Shown piece by piece: positions 10,440 to 19,542 of a DNA stretch of 64,000 nucleotides. Origin of the DNA: Pseudo-nitzschia pungens (taxonomy: Eukaryota; Bacillariophyta; Bacillariophyceae; Bacillariales; Bacillariaceae); contig CM074764.1 in assembly GCA_037355855.1 (NCBI GenBank), positions 3,348,001-3,412,000 of the forward strand, in the 5' to 3' direction. The position numbers and the translations under genes were made by a program. Within the stretch, counting starts at the first letter, position 1. Every line of letters begins with the position of its first letter. The notes under the pieces are model-generated. The model was not told where the DNA came from and searched no databases. It saw only the letters and a list, made by a program, of their open reading frames with translations.

Positions 10440-11124
10440 ATGATTTGTGGTTTTTTGTTGTTTGAGATGAGAGATTGGGGAGGTGCCCAGGAGCGGGTTG
10501 TTTCTTATTGTTTACCATACCTTAGTACTAGGTGCTGCCCTCTGTGTGATGCAGACAACGAGAAGGTCTCTCATGTGCTCTCCTGCAAGGATCCTGGGGC
10601 TGTCAAGCACAGTGTGTCTGCCTTCAAGGGTCCCGAGGCTAGAGTTTGAGAAGACTGATCCGTCTTTGGTGGCTACCATTGTGGATCTTCTCAATAGTAG
10701 GGTTCGGAAGGGCCAGAGCAGCATCTATCCATCATCCTATTCCCCTGCAATTGCTTCTGCTGTCAGGGCACAGAGAACAATTGCTGGTTGGCACAACTGG
10801 CTTCTTGCTGGTAGGTGGTCCCCTCTCTGGCATCACATCCAGGCTGACTATTACTCCCAAATTGGAAGCAAGCGCTCCCCCAGACGCTGGGCTACAGCTA
10901 TCATCCATCAGTTCTTTCTTACCTGGTGCTGGGATCTCTGGATATATCGGAATGAGGAACGGCTCCATGGCCCTGGGGGTACCCTTGAGGCTGAACAACA
11001 CCAATCTCTTGATGCTTCCATTGCCTCTGAACTGGCCATTGGTACAGCTGGTGCACTCCCCCAGTCACATTCCCTTCTCCAAACCTCTTTCCAAGTCCTT
11101 CAAGGTTACATCCTCACTGCAAAG
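10440..11124 (+). pseudogene. RT-type retroelement protein, C-terminal part, 5' section
   Basis: The first part (frame from 10440) reads CPLCDADNEKVSHVLSC, a Cys-x2-Cys-x7-His-x3-Cys zinc motif typical of the C-terminus of LINE-type reverse transcriptases. The frame then shifts near 10,600-10,640 into EFEKTDPSLV…, followed by WATAIIHQFF…WDLWIYRNEERLHG, a WD.W..RN signature I associate with diatom RT/transposon ORFs. At CAAAG (11120-11124) the coding sequence is cut by the gypsy element; it resumes at 30150 in the same frame (LTAK | RQWLATIHLARKQYA). The frameshift and insertion show decay. The family call is from motifs only; it may be another algal mobile-element ORF. Confidence 0.6.
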
Positions 11125-11450
11125 TGTGACATGGTAGCGTAGCTACGAAGATCACGAATGAATAATTAACCGAATCCCATGTAGGAATCGAATATATATC
11201 TATATTCGGGAATGGATACGTCTTATATGTATCCTAAATAATATGGTCGAGTCCCAGAATAGGATATATGCCTAATCGTGGGAACCGACAATGAATCAAC
11301 ATTTATGGCAGAGCATGCCAAAATGTGGTTATGGTCGTGACCTCAAATTTTATATGTTTCCATTCTCAATTTGCATAACAATATCTCGTAAAGTATCTAA
11401 ACATCCACTTTTTCATACCACTCCGAAATTTTCTACCTTAACGTGTAACA
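11125..11450 (+). repeat. 5' LTR of the gypsy element
   Basis: TGTGACATGG…CGTGTAACA, 326 bp. A TATATATC/TATATTCGG self-complementary stretch lies near 11185-11200. No TGG-type primer-binding site follows immediately; the next bases are CAGTAATTACTG. Confidence 0.9.
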
Positions 11451-11558
11451 CAGTAATTACTGTTTATCTTTAAGTGGAAAGACAGTAACAATCAGTACTG
11501 AACTCAAAACGCCCAGCAGCCTCAACAATAGAGGCAAGTTGTATCTCCAACAAGCAAC

Positions 11559-12596
11559 ATGGCAGGTCTATACAGGGACCCACCAATCTCTTACAAGAGC
11601 TCTTTCGATCGATCCAAGCCCAAGCTCTTTACCCTCTACAACATCGATCCCGACGGCAACACCGATAGCATCAAGGTCCCTCTCTTCACCGAGAAAGGAG
11701 GCCTAGAAGAACTTCTCTTTGTAGAAGAATCATTTCGAAATGCTGCTAAGCTCATACAGCTCCCAATAAATAAACACCTCACTCACTTCAGTCGATGTCT
11801 CACTACCGACGCACAAAGCAAATGGAATCACATGATCCAAGATCCACTCGACCCCGACAACATGCAATATGAAGAAGAAGAGATCGGAGGATACGAGCAA
11901 GCCATCTTAGACTTCACCAAGCTCTACTGCAATGCCCGGGATGCCAGGGACATCATGCATACCTATCTTCGAAGCAACGAATGCAGGAAGACACCAGCAA
12001 TGACATGCAAAGACCATGCAGATCGGATCTTAATTCTCATGAAATACACCACAAAACTGGATGGAAGCAGCGCTCCTCTCTCCAGGGTGGAGAAGTTAAC
12101 CATCCTACTACACTCCTTCCCCGCATCCTGGATCGAACACTACGGCATGATCCACAATGGGATAAAGGAGGATACCACTGTTCAGTTCATTGTCGATCAC
12201 ATGAGCTGCCACGAGCGTCAAGCTAACAAGAAAAGCAACAACAATAAGAACAAACAACAAAACAAACGCTCGACCAATCCTAACAATAACTCTCGCAAGC
12301 GCAATTCAAATTCCAATAAGGGGGCCCATAACAAGAAGAAATCCAACCCCTGCAGAATTCCCGGCCACAATCATGATTGGTCTGAGTGCCCAAAGAACAA
12401 ATTCTCCAAGAATTACAACAAAGGGCCCACTGCTCCCTCCAAACAAACTGAGACCTTCCACACTCACGCTCAGCTAGTCTCCGGAAGCAACGAGTCCTTC
12501 CAAGCACACATGAAAGCAGCAATGGAATCATACCATACAGAACATGGAGGCCGAACTGAAAGAAGTATCGATGGGGAACTCGTGTGGCTCCCCTGA
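11559..12596 (+). CDS. Gypsy Gag (345 aa)
   Basis: Starts at ATG 11559, about 110 bp after the 5' LTR. The N-terminal two thirds is a helical capsid-like region. It is followed by an Asn/Lys-rich basic tract (about residues 225-262) and a single zinc-knuckle-like motif CRIPGHNHDWSEC (about residues 264-276), a variant of the Gag CCHC finger seen in microbial-eukaryote gypsy elements. The protein would assemble the virus-like particle and bind the element RNA. It ends in TGA (12594-12596) and the same frame continues directly into protease and RT. The stop is therefore either a programmed Gag-Pol read-through point or a mutation of CGA. Confidence 0.8.
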   Translation: MAGLYRDPPISYKSSFDRSKPKLFTLYNIDPDGNTDSIKVPLFTEKGGLEELLFVEESFRNAAKLIQLPINKHLTHFSRCLTTDAQSKWNHMIQDPLDPDNMQYEEEEIGGYEQAILDFTKLYCNARDARDIMHTYLRSNECRKTPAMTCKDHADRILILMKYTTKLDGSSAPLSRVEKLTILLHSFPASWIEHYGMIHNGIKEDTTVQFIVDHMSCHERQANKKSNNNKNKQQNKRSTNPNNNSRKRNSNSNKGAHNKKKSNPCRIPGHNHDWSECPKNKFSKNYNKGPTAPSKQTETFHTHAQLVSGSNESFQAHMKAAMESYHTEHGGRTERSIDGELVWLP

Positions 12597-14800
12597 ATTC
12601 CGAAAGGCTCCAAGCCTAACAAGAAGCCCCGGGCTTCACCAAAACCAGCAATCACCTTGCCTCCAGCTCCCCAGGACCTGGATGCCAGCACAGCCCTGCT
12701 GTCTGGGACGACGCATGGAGGAGATCTCCCAGATAAAGAGGGGAAGGAACCTACAGGATGGAGTATTCCTGTTGAAAGCTCAGCAAAGCCTGCAAACGCA
12801 GCAACCACAATAAAAACAGTTCGATTCTCTGCTACAGGGAACCAATCGAACATGGATCCGAATCGAACAACGAATCGATCCAAGGGTACAGACGCATCGA
12901 AGACAGCAGCAACAAATAGACCACTCTTGTCCCTAGCAAGAAATTGGTCCACTGGTACAGCAAAAAATCTCTATTGCAATACCAAAAACTCCAAAGACTA
13001 CACCAAAGGAGGTGCGCTGGAGCAAAATTATTTAAAGCTGCTGTCGACTGCTGGAAATACAACCAAAAATACAGCAGAACAGGCATCGAACAAGAGCAAC
13101 GTGGCTCCTATTCTTCTAACCAATATACAGTACATACAAGGCATCCATACGAAATCAAGACCACTACTCGCACTACTTGACAGTGGATCTTCCGGAACTC
13201 TAATTAACAAAAGAGCTCTACCATTTGGCACCATACCGATTCGAAGCAAGCATCAAGTCCTAACTACCACAGCAAATGGTAGCTTTGACACCACCGAATA
13301 CATCATCATGAAGAACATCAAACTACAAGAGTTTGGCAACTACACCATCGACAGACAAGAAGCAAGGCTCTTCCACTCCCCAAACTGCAAGTATGATCTA
13401 ATATTAGGCAGAGACTTCCTCCACCTAACAAAGATCAATCTCCTATTCAATACCGGAGCAGTTCAGTGGATGGATAGAACCATTCCTATGAAAGATACCT
13501 CTCTATACCATGACGCAAGCTACACTATGCTCATGGAAGAACTAGAAGACGCTGAACTCTTTGCTGATGATCTTACCTTTGCCAACCCATACAAGTCCAA
13601 AGTAATCCTCGATAGAGCCTACCAAGAAATAGATCTATCGACAGTTGCCCAACAACAGTCTCACATGTCCAAAGCAGAACAGCAACAGTTCCAAGCAATA
13701 CTAAACAAGTATCCAAATGTCTTTAATGGAGAACTTGGCAAGTATCCACACAAGAAGATCTCTCTAAGACTGAAGCCCGGATCCAAGCCTATACACAAGA
13801 AGCCTTATCCAGTTGCATACAAATGAGAAGACCTATTCAAAAGGGAACTCCAGAATCTTTGTAATGATGGAGTCCTCAAACGTTGCACTGGGCCGGCTGA
13901 ATGGGCCTTCCCAACCTTCATAGTACCCAAGAAGGACAACAGGGTCAGATGGGTATCAGACTTCAGAGAACTCAATGAACTCCTTGAACGCAGACCATAT
14001 CCTATACCAAGGATACAAGATATCATGAACAAGAGAGGCAAGTATACTCACTTCACCAAGATTGACTTGTCCATGCAATACTACTGCTTTGAACTAGACG
14101 ACGCAAGCAAGAAGCTCTGCACCATAGTAACACCATATGGCTGCTATGAATACCAAAGACTACCAATGGGAGTTAAAGTTTCCCCAGATGTAGCTCAACA
14201 ACTAATGGAAGACATCCTACAAGACACTGACTGCACAGTTTACATTGATGATATTGGCATATGGACCAATGGATCATTTGACCTCCACATGAAAACTATC
14301 GACAAGATTTTAGACAGACTCAACCATAAGAATGGGCTGAAGTGCAACCCACTCAAGTGTGATTGGGCTGTACAAGAAACTGATTTCCTCGGTTACTGGA
14401 TGACGCCCACAGCTGTTAAGCCTTGGAGAAAGAAAATAGAGGCCATCCTACATATGGATCGGCCCAGAACTGTGACCCAAGTCAAGTCCTTCCTAGGAGC
14501 AGTTGGATACTACAGGGACATGTGGCCTCGCAGATCCCATGTCTTAGCTCCTCTCTTTGATATCACTGGTGGCCCCAAGCAAAAGAAAACTCCTCAAGCT
14601 GCAACAATTAAAGCCAAACCAAGGAAAGCCCGTTCAGCTTTCACTTGGGGACCTGCTCAAGATAAAGCCTTTCAAGAAATGAAAGCAATGGTGGCAGCAG
14701 ATGCGCTGAACACCTATCCAGACCTTAACAAGCCCTTTGAACTGTACACTGATGCCTCAGACCTACAGCTTGGTGCTGCAATCCTACAAGATGGCAAGCC
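12597..14800 (+). pseudogene. Gypsy Pol: protease and reverse transcriptase
   Basis: In frame with Gag. The retropepsin active site is ALLDSGSSGTLI (Asp codon at 13179) followed by ILGRDFLHL. After a TGA at 13824-13826 the frame continues with FPTFIVPKKDNRVRWVSDFR, LPMGVKVSP and the catalytic VYIDDIGIW (14238-14264), the classic gypsy RT motifs. The connection then leads to the RNase H start (ELYTDASDLQLGAAILQDGK). The copia insertion at AAGCC (14796-14800) cuts it; a few bases later the frame would close in copia DNA. The TGA in RT shows this copy is dead. Its context AAA TGA GAA fits a CGA codon changed by C-to-T at a CpG. Confidence 0.88.
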
Positions 14801-15192
14801 TAACAACACAGAACAAGGTTGTTAAGTAATAAGAAACAAACAGTGAGCGCAACAGTATCGCGCGTAGAAACAGACAGTGAGCGCAACAGTACCGCGCGTA
14901 GAAACAGACAGTGAGCGCAACAGTACCGCGCGTAGAAACAGAAAGAAGTCGTGCAACAGTACCGCACGCACATATATAAGCCATACAACAGTACCGTATG
15001 GCGCGCCCAGAGGTGCGCAAGATATTGAAGTATCCAAAGAACACAGTTGAAGTATTAACTGAAGAAGATAAAGAATCGAGCAACATACAGAGAAACATAC
15101 AATTATCGAGAGTTATCATGTAAAAGAGAGAAAACACATGATTCGATAGATAGAACAATAAGAGCTCATAATTTCCAGTTATACAACTTGTT
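14801..15192 (+). repeat. 5' LTR of the copia element
   Basis: About 392 bp ending TATACAACTTGTT. It contains three 34-bp U3 repeats and a TATA box. The 3' copy at 29025-29413 matches almost throughout. Confidence 0.88.
14841..14980 (+). promoter_or_regulatory. Copia U3 enhancer-like repeats and TATA box
   Basis: Three 34-bp direct repeats (CAGTGAGCGCAACAGTA(T/C)CGCGCGTAGAAACAGA, 14841-14942) and a degenerate fourth lie just upstream of ATATATAAG (14972-14980). Repeats upstream of a TATA box are the usual arrangement of an LTR enhancer and core promoter. Identical in the 3' LTR (TATA at 29195-29203). Confidence 0.65.
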
Positions 15193-15206
15193 GATTAACA
15201 GTCGCA
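15193..15206 (+). promoter_or_regulatory. Copia primer-binding site (tRNA-Asn anticodon-arm type)
   Basis: GATTAACAGTCGCA directly follows the LTR. Its complement, TGCGACTGTTAATC, reads as the 5' anticodon stem, the loop CTGTTAA with anticodon GTT (Asn) and the start of the 3' stem. This is the position used by the half-tRNA primer of copia elements. Confidence 0.7.
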
Positions 15207-15392
15207 GATCGCAATAAAATTACATACTCTACCACACAAATTATTCAACCGACGCGTTATTCGATACTCAACATTTCGAAACACGATTGAAAATTTTTAT
15301 TTTTAACTGGAACACGATCATACCTATTAAATTGTAACCGTGACTCGATCCACTCCATATGCGCACCATGCGCAAAATAGTTTTCTACAGGG

Positions 15393-15401
15393 TTTCCAGT
15401 A
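15393..15401 (+). promoter_or_regulatory. Possible TATA box of the Gag-only LTR
   Basis: CTTATAAAC in the LTR, in an imperfect inverted context (TGCTTATAAACAAGCAGC). Preserved in LTRs of copies A, B and C, but GTAAAC in the old copy D. Confidence 0.35.
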
Positions 15402-15750
15402 CTGCTTATAAACAAGCAGCAAACACAACAAGACAGCAACATCGATTCCCCGACAAGATTGCTGTCATCACTTCTTTAGTTTAACTCTGATTTGAATACC
15501 TTGATACCTACATCCTGCTCCCTGAGCAACTCCCTGTAGAACTACAAATCTAGGATCTAACTGACTGTGCCAAGTGGTAGTTAGAATAGATCCGGCCAAC
15601 TGTCTTCCCCTTTGGTCGTAGTGGTGAATCCGAGACTATCGACAGAACAGACCGGCACCTCAACCGGTTTGCATGCCCTTGCCATTACAACCAGCAATAT
15701 CTCCAAGCTTGCTCCTTATTCCCTGAGCTAAATTCAGCTACATTTTAACA

Positions 15751-15764
15751 GATTAACAGTCGCA
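15751..15764 (+). promoter_or_regulatory. Primer-binding site of copy A
   Basis: GATTAACAGTCGCA immediately after the LTR, identical to the copia site at 15193. Confidence 0.7.
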
Positions 15765-16149
15765 AGCTTATCTTAAGCTTGCAAAGCTGGAGATCTACAA
15801 GCCACGCAAAACAACAAGGAACAACAACGAACGACGACGGCGAAAAGACGACGAACGCCGCTGTTACAGAAATAATTTTATACTGGATCCCCAAGCTCCC
15901 TGCTGCAAAGCCGTTCCAGATATTCTTATTCTCCTTGTTATTGCGGATATAACCATACAAACGGCGTCTCGAAACTCCAAGAACTGACGGAGAAAGAATT
16001 TTTCAAAATTCTGCTGCTGCTGCACCTACGAGACCCAAGTACAACATATAACCTTCCACTGATAGATCTGTATTCTCCGAAGACAGCTGTATCTTCCTCT
16101 GTATCCACCAGGCAAATATACCCTGTTCCTTTGCCGGATACACCTTCTC

Positions 16150-16430
16150 AGATTTATCCACACCACACGAACGTTGTTTTCGAACGACAACAACGGCGTT
16201 TTTCGAACGACAACAACGGCGTTTTCGAACAACAACAAAGTCCCTCCATAAAACGCTCAGCAACTGCTGTTTAAACGCTCAGCAACTGCTGTTTTAACCG
16301 CGTTTTCGAACGACAACGGCGCTTTCGAACAACAACGGTATTCTAAACGTGTTTTCGAACGACAACGACAACGGCGTTTCGAACAACAACGGCGACAGCG
16401 CTTTCGAACGACATCAGACAGCGCTCAGCA
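16150..16430 (+). repeat. TTCGAACGACAAC leader repeats of copy A
   Basis: Degenerate tandem units of GTTTTCGAACGACAACAACGGC plus a duplicated AAACGCTCAGCAACTGCTGTTT (about 16249-16293) in the untranslated leader. Unit number differs between copies (fewer in B at 26120-26230). Confidence 0.85.
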
Positions 16431-16545
16431 ATATTTAACCTCCACTGAGTTCTCGAATACAGCTGCAATAACATCTGTATCTTCGCCCGGCATATAAACT
16501 CCCTGTTTCTGGATCTTATCCCTTCGAATTTCAGACAATTCCTTT

Positions 16546-18672
16546 ATGCCTCGTCGACGCACCCGACAAAGCGCTCCCTTTCCCCCATCCTACCAAGATC
16601 AATACAGAGACCTCCGGTCTATTATCACTGCATCCCATTCTCTTTTTGATCGCCCAATGGCCTCTGACGAATCCGCCAACATGTCCGCTGAGCCTGCCGC
16701 AGACACTGCAATCGCTGATGCCCCCACCAACAACACCCCAACTGAAACCACACCTGATGATACCGCCGCCAGCCCACTCCCAAGGGCTGCCAGCAACCTT
16801 ACCACACACTTCGATCATCATTGTGCTCGTGCCCTTGCCGCACTGTTTGACGTCAGTGATCCGCAATCCTTACTCTGTAATGCTCTCATTGCTTCTGGTA
16901 TTACCACATGGCGAAAATTCATTCGATTGACTGCGCCCATTGTCAACCAACTCCAGTACCGTGATACTCGCAACAACTACTTTGACCTTCCCCCTTTCAC
17001 CTCTATCCAACTGCTTCAATTTGTTAAATTCCGTGACCACCTCAATGCCTCGAAACAACCTTATCGTGATGTCACTCTTTACACGGCTGACGCATTTGAT
17101 GCTTTTGTTGACAATCTCGATGATGGTACTATCATGTGTCCTCCACGGTCATCTGTTCCTTCCCCCAGCTCCGTTTCCCCTTCCACTCTCAGGACCTCTA
17201 AAAGCGAAGACCAAATCAAGTTTGAACAATGGAGCAAACGATCCCATGACGTCACTGTTTTCAATGTTTATAAAAATGACGCCCGTTTTGAAACCTGGGT
17301 CACTGGATTTCGTGCCCAGCTGGCTGAATATGATATTGATGTCGACACCTTCCTTGACCCTGACTGGGACCATTCCAATCTTACCCCATTTGGAAAGAAA
17401 TTGTTCGACAAGCAATGCAAATTCTTTTGGGTCCTCTTACTTCGGGTCTTCCGCTCTGACCTTTCCTACACCTGTGTCCAGAGTCACACCAGCACATGCG
17501 ATGGCAGAGCTGCCTACTTTGAGTTCCTCAACCTCCGAGAATCCACACACACTCATGAATTTGATGTGGCTGGACAATCACAGCTCCTTCAACGCCTCAA
17601 CCTCGCCGACTGGAAGGACTCCACTGTCCGTTTCCTTACTAAATGGTTTGAAATCTACGACAATCTCTGCCAGATGACTGCTCCTGCTCTCCCAATGAAA
17701 TATCACATGCTTCGTTCCACTCTTCTCCATGCTGTTGCTTATGATGCTAGCCTCAGTGACCAATTTTCTAAGATTCCGATGCCTTCTGCACATGCCTCTG
17801 ATTCCGTTGAAGTTAAACACATTCTTCAACTCAAGACCACGCTACTTGCCGAAGCCACTCGATTGGATGCACGTGCTGTTCTCACATTACCCAAATCAAG
17901 AGCTGATATGAACTTCCAGGCCAATTTTCACAGTGCCTTCCCTTATCTTGACTCCTCTGCATTCACCGATGACTTTGTCAATGACGTTCACACCTACGCT
18001 GCGTTCCGTGCTAGTTCCACATCTGATAGCTCTGTTGACCCTTTGGCCTTGTCCCATCGGCTTCCCCATGCCATATGGTCTACCTTGAGCCCTGTTGCTA
18101 AGCAACTCTGGACTCAATTTCCATTTGCTGACCGCCAAACGCTTGTTCTCAACCTGAACCCCAACAAATTTCATGAGCCTCAACCCAGTCCCACGCCTGG
18201 TTCTGGCCAACCTGTTGGACGTCAAGCATACTTCCATTCCACCCATGCTTCCCCTGAACAAACTAGTCCTGATCCCTTTTCCAGTGCTCCTCCTGATGAC
18301 TTGTCACCTGATCCTGGTACGGACGCCTCCGATGCTCTGGTTACCCAATGGATTGCCCGGCAGCACGGTTCCCAACCCACCGGCTCATACCAACACCTTG
18401 CCAAGCAGGGCTCTCTATATACACACCCAACACGTTCTTCCACCATCGGGAAATCACCTTCCAAATCCAAGCTTCCCCTCGCCTCTTCCATGTCACCTGG
18501 CCATCCAGCTCGGCTCCTTGCTGACAACCCCAAGGCCCCTACCAAACTCGTTGCCCGCATGGCTGATGGCTCTCAATCTGTTGTTGCCCACTTCGATGAT
18601 CCTATCGCTGGCCAGTCTGTTACTCATCTTCTCCAAACACACACCAGTCCTCACAACTGGTCACTCTGCTAA
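16546..18672 (+). CDS. Gag-like protein of copy A (708 aa)
   Basis: Intact ORF from ATG 16546. An acidic, Ala/Thr/Pro-rich N-terminus (about residues 35-85) precedes a long mainly helical region and then LPHAIWSTLSPVAKQLWTQF (about residues 505-525), a motif resembling the end of capsid in diatom copia Gags. The Pro/Ser-rich C-terminus ends just where a protease would be expected; no CCHC zinc knuckle is visible. Copies B and C encode almost the same protein (differences include APTNN/AAHN, SSVSP/SSISP, LFDKQ/LFNKQ). The old copy D still aligns over about 450 residues. The presumed role is particle assembly and packaging. The start could instead be the Met at residue 38, since copy D has lost the first one. 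Function is inferred from context. Confidence 0.82.
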   Translation: MPRRRTRQSAPFPPSYQDQYRDLRSIITASHSLFDRPMASDESANMSAEPAADTAIADAPTNNTPTETTPDDTAASPLPRAASNLTTHFDHHCARALAALFDVSDPQSLLCNALIASGITTWRKFIRLTAPIVNQLQYRDTRNNYFDLPPFTSIQLLQFVKFRDHLNASKQPYRDVTLYTADAFDAFVDNLDDGTIMCPPRSSVPSPSSVSPSTLRTSKSEDQIKFEQWSKRSHDVTVFNVYKNDARFETWVTGFRAQLAEYDIDVDTFLDPDWDHSNLTPFGKKLFDKQCKFFWVLLLRVFRSDLSYTCVQSHTSTCDGRAAYFEFLNLRESTHTHEFDVAGQSQLLQRLNLADWKDSTVRFLTKWFEIYDNLCQMTAPALPMKYHMLRSTLLHAVAYDASLSDQFSKIPMPSAHASDSVEVKHILQLKTTLLAEATRLDARAVLTLPKSRADMNFQANFHSAFPYLDSSAFTDDFVNDVHTYAAFRASSTSDSSVDPLALSHRLPHAIWSTLSPVAKQLWTQFPFADRQTLVLNLNPNKFHEPQPSPTPGSGQPVGRQAYFHSTHASPEQTSPDPFSSAPPDDLSPDPGTDASDALVTQWIARQHGSQPTGSYQHLAKQGSLYTHPTRSSTIGKSPSKSKLPLASSMSPGHPARLLADNPKAPTKLVARMADGSQSVVAHFDDPIAGQSVTHLLQTHTSPHNWSLC

Positions 18673-19048
18673 CGTGCTTCCATTTCTGTCTCCTTCTTGT
18701 CCTCTGCCTCATTCCCTTTCGTCATCTGGGGCGTTCTCTTCAGAGATGCCATTGGCAATATGCAGAGTCCCAACAACCTCCGCTCATACAGATCCCACAC
18801 CAAACATGGGGCGCATCTTCCAGCTGATATCGCCCAACAACAGGGCGCATCTTCAGGCTCTGTGCCATCACTCATCCACATGGGGCGCATCTCACCTGCG
18901 CTATTGCCCATCCCTTTACTCAACGTGGGGCGCAACCTATGCGCTATTGCCCATACTTGCTTTCATTTATTTCCGTCTGTGTCACAGCTCCAACATGTCC
19001 ATGACAACGAAGAAAGATTCTCTTGCTTCCCTGATCATAGATGGGGCG
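18673..19048 (+). other. 3' non-coding region of copy A with repeated hairpins
   Basis: Five GGGCGCA words; two are organised as TGGGGCGCA…TGCGCTATTGCCCA (18881-18910 and 18926-18953), which can pair at both outer arms around a CTATTG bulge. A purine-rich AGATGGGGCG (19039-19048) abuts the 3' LTR and is the probable polypurine tract. A +1-frame reading continues across this region, but its composition is not protein-like. Confidence 0.6.
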
Positions 19049-19507
19049 TATTAAATTGTAACCGTGACTCGATCCACTCCATATGCGCACCATGCGCAAA
19101 ATAGTTTTCTACAGGGTTTCCAGTACTGCTTATAAACAAGCAGCAAACACAACAAGACAGCAACATCGATTCCCCGACAAGATTGCTGTCATCACTTCTT
19201 TAGTTTAACTCTGATTTGAATACCTTGATACCTACATCCTGCTCCCTGAGCAACTCCCTGTAGAACTACAAATCTAGGATCTAACTGACTGTGCCAAGTG
19301 GTAGTTAGAATAGATCCGGCCAACTGTCTTCCCCTTTGGTCGTAGTGGTGAATCCGAGACTATCGACAGAACAGACCGGCACCTCAACCGGTTTGCATGC
19401 CCTTGCCATTACAACCAGCAATATCTCCAAGCTTGCTCCTTATTCCATGAGCTAAATTCAGCTACATTTTAACAATACCCTAAAACTAACTACCTATATC
19501 TTACCAC

Positions 19508-19531
19508 AAAAAAAAAAAAAAAAAAAAAAAA
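19508..19531 (+). promoter_or_regulatory. 24-nt poly(A) tract before the copia start codon
   Basis: Uninterrupted A24, ending 11 bp before ATG 19543 (TATATCCCAAC between). It would be in the 5' untranslated leader of the copia mRNA. Confidence 0.6.
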
Positions 19532-19542
19532 TATATCCCAAC

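Larger units (their letters stand above)
15325..19474 (+). mobile_element. Gag-only LTR retrotransposon, copy A (TR-GAG-like)
   Basis: A 4,150-bp element with 426-bp LTRs at 15325-15750 and 19049-19474 (I see one difference, CCCTGAG/CCATGAG), TSD ATACC at 15320-15324 and 19475-19479, so recently inserted. LTRs start TATTAAATTGTAACC and end AGCTACATTTTAACA. Inside are the primer-binding site, a leader with TTCGAACGACAACAACGGCG repeats, a 708-aa Gag, and a 3' non-coding part with GGGGCGCA hairpins. There is no protease, integrase, RT or RNase H, so it needs a helper in trans. It lies in the copia 5' leader. Confidence 0.92.

Noticed and set aside
18173..19054. Second long frame overlapping the Gag 3' part, +1 relative to Gag, as a possible frameshifted Pol
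   Set aside because: Pro/Leu/Ser-rich, with no protease or polymerase motif; openness in copy B is due to near-identity, and it is broken in copies C and D.
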